A stretch of 64,000 bases of DNA, taken from positions 1,178,001 through 1,242,000 of the forward strand of contig NZ_AP019308.1 of NCBI RefSeq assembly GCF_003945345.1, read 5' to 3'. This DNA comes from Paenibacillus baekrokdamisoli. Lineage in GTDB: Bacteria; Bacillota; Bacilli; Paenibacillales; Paenibacillaceae. The notes below the pieces were generated by a model. The model saw only the letters and a program-made list of their open reading frames with translations. It was not told the DNA's origin and ran no database searches. The position numbers and the translations under genes are program-made. Positions within the stretch are counted from its first letter, which is position 1. The number at the start of each line of letters is the position of its first letter. Shown piece by piece: positions 60,746 to 64,000 of this stretch.

Positions 60746-61949
60746 CGAATCGGTAAGATTAAGAATCGGCTTGAAGAACAATTTTCGCAGGCTCGCACTG
60801 GCGCTGTTTTTTGCGGAATTCATCCGGGGAGCGTTACTTGTCGTATTGCTTCCGTCTTACGGGGCATCGCATCTAGGTTTCTCACTATCCATTATCGGAA
60901 CGGCCGTATCGTTGCATTATTTAATTGATTCTTTCATTAAAGGCTTCGTCGGCTATTTGCTCGATAAGCTATCGCCACGACTAGTCCTAAACGTAGGGTT
61001 CTTGTTGTCAGCATTGGGCATTGGCCTTCTGATGACTGCCCCGAACGTATGGGTGTTCTTGACCGGAGCAGGATTGGTTGGTGCCGGGTTCTCCCCTTTA
61101 TGGCTCATGTGCCTCGGCCAAGTGGAGGAAGAGAGCCGCGCTGCGCAGATGGGAAAGCTCTACATCTATTGGTTGGCCGGGCTAGGGCTAGGACCCGTCT
61201 CCATCGGATACATGATAGATATCGGCTATGGAACGGCTTTCGCCGCAATCTTCTGCCTGTGTTTCATCGGCTGGATGATAAGCGGGATGACTGCGATAAC
61301 GATGAGCGCCAACACCGAAGACAAAGTTACTCTTCGTCAACAATTGACCGGCCTTTGGCGGAGGATGAGCAAAGGCGGCTTCCTATTGCCAGGGATGCTG
61401 CTTCAGACCCTGGCTGGAGGCATGCTTGTGCCCGTTCTCTCGTCTTTCGTCGCGGAACGTCTTGCGTTCTCCCACACGCAATTTTCGATTTTGTTAATGA
61501 CCGGCGGCGCTTGCGTGATCGGTTTGCTCATTCCGATGGGCAAGTTATTCGACCGGTTCGGAGGAAAATGGTTTTTGGCGGGCGGCTTTGGAGCTTTCGC
61601 ATTAGCTCTCTACGGGTTGACCCAAGTGACGACTTTCCTAGCCGCTGAAGCGTTGACGTTAGGGATGGGTGTTGCCTATGCCGCGCTGCTTCCGGCTTGG
61701 AATACTCTGATGGCCAGTTACGTTCCGGAGAATTCCAAAGGAATGGGATGGGGAATTTTTTCGTCCGTCGAAGGGCTCGGGGTCGTCTTCGGGCCGCTAC
61801 TAGGAAGCTGGCTTGCGAGCGGCGGTCACCTTAGCCGTCCCTTCATGATTAGCGCTTTCTTGTTCGCCGTCATAGGCATCGTTTACGCGTTCTCACCTTC
61901 CCGGTTATATAGAAACGGAGCGTATCGGGGCGCTTCCGGCCGAACCTAG
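60732..61949 (+). CDS. MFS transporter paired with glycolipid transferase
   Basis: The 405-aa protein has twelve predicted membrane helices and the loop motif DKLSPRLVLN after helix 2. It overlaps the transferase gene by 14 bp and shares its GC-rich codon use, so both were probably acquired together. The pairing suggests it exports or flips the glycolipid or a precursor, but it could equally be a drug exporter. No separate ribosome site is clear, in line with translational coupling. Confidence 0.88.
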   Translation: MDIANESVRLRIGLKNNFRRLALALFFAEFIRGALLVVLLPSYGASHLGFSLSIIGTAVSLHYLIDSFIKGFVGYLLDKLSPRLVLNVGFLLSALGIGLLMTAPNVWVFLTGAGLVGAGFSPLWLMCLGQVEEESRAAQMGKLYIYWLAGLGLGPVSIGYMIDIGYGTAFAAIFCLCFIGWMISGMTAITMSANTEDKVTLRQQLTGLWRRMSKGGFLLPGMLLQTLAGGMLVPVLSSFVAERLAFSHTQFSILLMTGGACVIGLLIPMGKLFDRFGGKWFLAGGFGAFALALYGLTQVTTFLAAEALTLGMGVAYAALLPAWNTLMASYVPENSKGMGWGIFSSVEGLGVVFGPLLGSWLASGGHLSRPFMISAFLFAVIGIVYAFSPSRLYRNGAYRGASGRT

Positions 61950-62071
61950 GATATAGTGAGGAAGAATTATGGAAAATTCAAATAGAGGGAATTTGTCCGC
62001 GCTTGCTTGAATATCTGGAGAAATTGATATTAAAAGAGCGAGGGAAGGAAAATCTGAAAAAGATCGTATGA
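61950..62071 (+). pseudogene. possible short gene remnant
   Basis: Immediately after the MFS stop one frame stays open to a TGA at about 62070. It encodes a charged amphipathic segment (SEEELWKIQIEGICPRLLEY, then Lys/Glu-rich) without a usable start codon. It looks like the C-terminal end of a lost gene, but chance is possible. Confidence 0.25.
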
Positions 62072-62078
62072 ATGAAAT

Positions 62079-62130
62079 AAGCATAATCGTAACAGTTTCC
62101 TGTGAACTGCCGCGATTATGCTTTTATTTT
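62079..62130 (+). terminator. intrinsic terminator after glycolipid/MFS pair
   Basis: AAGCATAATCG pairs with CGATTATGCTT, with extra inner pairing CAGTT/AACTG, and TTATTTTTT follows. The stretch 62131-62280 shows no gene; it holds the leader of the SLH gene. Confidence 0.8.
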
Positions 62131-62301
62131 TTGCAAAATCCCAAACCTTGGCGGCATGATCAGGCCATTTCGCCCACTTTCAATAAATGCTCAGCTCATG
62201 CTCAGGTCCTTTTCAGGGATCGCTCAGATTTATTTCAGATAAGGGGTCTATACTTGTCCTTGTAACAAACAATAACATACCCGAGAGGTGGAACTACTAT
62301 C

Positions 62302-63396
62302 ATGAGAGCAATAAGCAAAAAATTCATCGCCGGTACTCTTCTTACTACTTGTCTTTTCAGCGCAGGAAGCGTCATGCACGCTTCTCAAGCATTCGCTGCA
62401 ACACCAAATTTAAAACATAACGCAGCCGTTGCTGCTGTTAACCAAAGCGGATTTCAAGACAGCAAAGTAGTCAAAGGATGCGCAAAAGTGCTTGGAGTTG
62501 ACGAAGCATCCGTTACCAAAGAATTGAAAAAAGGCAAAACCTTGTCTCAATTAGCAACAGAGAAAGGTCTGAAGAAAGACGCATTCCTGCAAAAGCTGAA
62601 AAATGCCGTAGCTACTTCCATCGACGCTGACGTTACTGCCGGCGCCATGACAAAGGCTCAAGCAGATCAACAAAAAAACATCCTGCCTGACCACTTGAAA
62701 AAGCAAATCGATAATGCGAGCTTCGGAAGCACTCTTGTAAAAAACGATCCGACCCTTGTTCAGCCGCAAAACAATAACACTGTCGCAACAGTTGTCAATA
62801 CGAACAATGAAAACAATGGTTTGATCGATATCAATAATCACTGGGCGGTAAAATCCATTAAGGATCTGGTAGCGAAAGGCATTCTGCAAGGAGACCAGAA
62901 CAAACGCTTCAACCCGGATTCAACTGTAACTCGTGAAGCACTGGCTGCCATGCTGTCCAGAAGCTTTAACTTACATGCAGATACATCTGCGGCTCCAAGT
63001 ATCTCCGATGTACCGCAAGACAGATGGTCATACAAAAACATCGCAGCAACTAAAGAATTCTTTGATATGAAAAAAGACCCACAGGGCAATGAAAGCTTCA
63101 ATCCTACAGCGGGTGCAAAACGCGAGGACGTAGTCGTTTCCATGGTGAAAGTGCTGATAAAGAAAAAACCTTCGGTTACCCTGATGAATGCTGTTTCCGC
63201 CGACAATCTGCTTAAAGAGAAATTCAAGGATGAGGGCAGCATTCCGGTTGAACTTCGTCCTTACGTAGCTACAGCCGTTCAGTGCAATTTAATCCAAGGG
63301 GACGCTCAAGGACATTTCGCTCCTACACATACCATTACCCGCGCAGAAACAGCTACTTTGCTGGATCGCATGCTCAGCAGCAACACAGTAAAATAA
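62302..63396 (+). CDS. SLH-domain surface protein
   Basis: The 364-aa protein has a signal peptide (ASQAFA, near residue 34), a small helical domain (about 50-135) with the LGVDEASVTKELKKGKTLSQLATEKG pattern found in other exported Firmicute proteins, an Asn/Gln-rich linker, and three SLH repeats (DINNHWAVKSIKDLV, SDVPQDRWSYKNIA, VPVELRPYVATAV-type units from about 175 to 360). It is expected to sit in the wall through SLH binding. GAGAGGTGG lies upstream of the ATG. No enzyme domain is present, so it is probably structural or regulatory at the surface. Confidence 0.88.
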   Translation: MRAISKKFIAGTLLTTCLFSAGSVMHASQAFAATPNLKHNAAVAAVNQSGFQDSKVVKGCAKVLGVDEASVTKELKKGKTLSQLATEKGLKKDAFLQKLKNAVATSIDADVTAGAMTKAQADQQKNILPDHLKKQIDNASFGSTLVKNDPTLVQPQNNNTVATVVNTNNENNGLIDINNHWAVKSIKDLVAKGILQGDQNKRFNPDSTVTREALAAMLSRSFNLHADTSAAPSISDVPQDRWSYKNIAATKEFFDMKKDPQGNESFNPTAGAKREDVVVSMVKVLIKKKPSVTLMNAVSADNLLKEKFKDEGSIPVELRPYVATAVQCNLIQGDAQGHFAPTHTITRAETATLLDRMLSSNTVK

Positions 63397-63407
63397 TATA
63401 TTTCTGC

Positions 63408-63441
63408 GCAAAAGGCATACCCTGATGGGTATGCCTTTTGC
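63408..63441 (+). terminator. intrinsic terminator after SLH gene
   Basis: A perfect 15-bp stem, GCAAAAGGCATACCC with GGGTATGCCTTTTGC, closes a TGAT loop. Confidence 0.85.
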
Positions 63442-63540
63442 ATGCTGGAATAACCTTCTATCTAGTTCAGAATAGACTTTTTCTTTTTGAACTTTATTTT
63501 CTCTAAAAGTGAGTTGTTTCACAAGTGAAAACTAAGGTAA

Positions 63541-63572
63541 GGTCCTAGGGGACCGCCTCTGTATCCTATAAT
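63541..63572 (+). promoter_or_regulatory. candidate promoter of terminal kinase gene
   Basis: A TATAAT box is at 63567-63572. A small inverted repeat, GGTCC/GGACC (63541-63554), lies where a -35 element would be. No good -35 sequence is seen, so an activator may be needed. Confidence 0.35.
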
Positions 63573-63663
63573 AATATTGTTTCCATTTAGCGGTAATGAT
63601 ATATTTGGGTGAAATTAGCAAGTTACATACTACAATCTTCCATCAAATTAAGGAGGGAATTCG

Positions 63664-64000
63664 ATGGATTATCTGAAGAGAAGGCCCATTAAGCTTCAAT
63701 TATTAATGATATTTATTCTTTTCGTAATGGTTGTCTCAGTGGTCATGCTCTTGACTTATTTTCAATCTAAGAAAGTGATTTATCAGAAAAATGAAGAGTA
63801 TTCGATCGAGCTGCTGGATAAAATTACCCAATACATCGAATCTCAAATCGAGAATATAGATGGGCTGGTCATCAATACCTCTTACAATATGGATGTTCAT
63901 CAGTATTTAAAATCCTCTGATCTGATCGATAAGATTGATTTATTTAAAAAGGTCGACTCCCAAATTACAACGATTAGTCAGCTTAAGAACGGGATAGTGG
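63664..64000 (+). CDS. YesM-type sensor kinase, N-terminal part (runs off window)
   Basis: From ATG 63664 (AAGGAGGG upstream) 112 codons are open to the window edge. The product starts MDYLKRRPIKLQL, has one membrane helix (about 13-33) and then a helical extracellular stretch with YSIELLDKITQYIESQIENI, the typical start of YesM-type histidine kinases in Paenibacillus. The kinase domain lies outside the window, so the family is inferred from the N-terminal pattern and from the similar layout of the kinase at 49829. Confidence 0.7.
   Translation, partial: MDYLKRRPIKLQLLMIFILFVMVVSVVMLLTYFQSKKVIYQKNEEYSIELLDKITQYIESQIENIDGLVINTSYNMDVHQYLKSSDLIDKIDLFKKVDSQITTISQLKNGIV

Overview
The window looks like chromosomal DNA of a Paenibacillus-type endospore-forming Firmicute. 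This rests on the moderate GC content, strong AGGAGG-type ribosome sites with frequent TTG starts, S-layer-homology (SLH) proteins, YesM/YesN-type two-component systems, several CUT1-type sugar ABC importers, an AraR-type operator, squalene-hopene cyclase and many intrinsic terminators. No rRNA, tRNA, CRISPR array, transposase or phage gene was found.

Layout. 0-5 kb: the N-terminus of a lipoprotein, an RluA-type pseudouridine synthase, an rRNA-methyltransferase-like gene and an OmpR-type response regulator form a leftward block; the partner 7TM histidine kinase is divergent, followed by a convergent XRE repressor. 5-15.7 kb: lone araA with two AraR boxes, squalene-hopene cyclase, a small membrane protein, an Rrf2 regulator with an MFS transporter, an alkA/alkD-type repair pair, a spore-photolyase-like radical SAM protein and threonine synthase. 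15.7-24.4 kb: a structured leader, a 1549-aa SLH-anchored glycosidase-like protein and a sugar ABC importer. 24.8-32.6 kb: a GlcG-like protein, a GlnK/GlnL(YcbB)-type two-component system, then a dicarboxylate/amino-acid symporter, aspartase and malic enzyme, together a probable aspartate/C4-acid utilisation unit. 32.7-37.6 kb: VOC protein, TetR regulator plus alpha/beta hydrolase, a DUF3951-like peptide, an MtaD-like deaminase and a possible ADP-ribosyltransferase-fold protein.

37.6-57.6 kb is the most unusual part. Two adjacent operons carry a complete sugar importer, a PIG-L deacetylase, an M24-fold protein lacking most metal ligands, two unassigned TIM-barrel/glycosidase-like proteins, a homologue of the Anabaena sensory rhodopsin transducer (ASRT), a secreted multimodular protein, a second copy of the importer's binding protein, a YesM/YesN pair, a class-V PLP enzyme and a zinc dehydrogenase. 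Both operons start behind the same motif, a CGAATA direct repeat with 21-bp period. This suggests one regulon controlled by the YesN-type regulator, devoted to an unidentified (possibly amino-) sugar.

57.6-64 kb: an SGNH/GDSL esterase, a short Excalibur-domain ORF, a more GC-rich glycolipid glycosyltransferase/MFS pair, an SLH protein and the start of another YesM-type kinase. A 95-bp structured repeat occurs twice (22.5 and 28.2 kb), with a compensatory base change in its stem.
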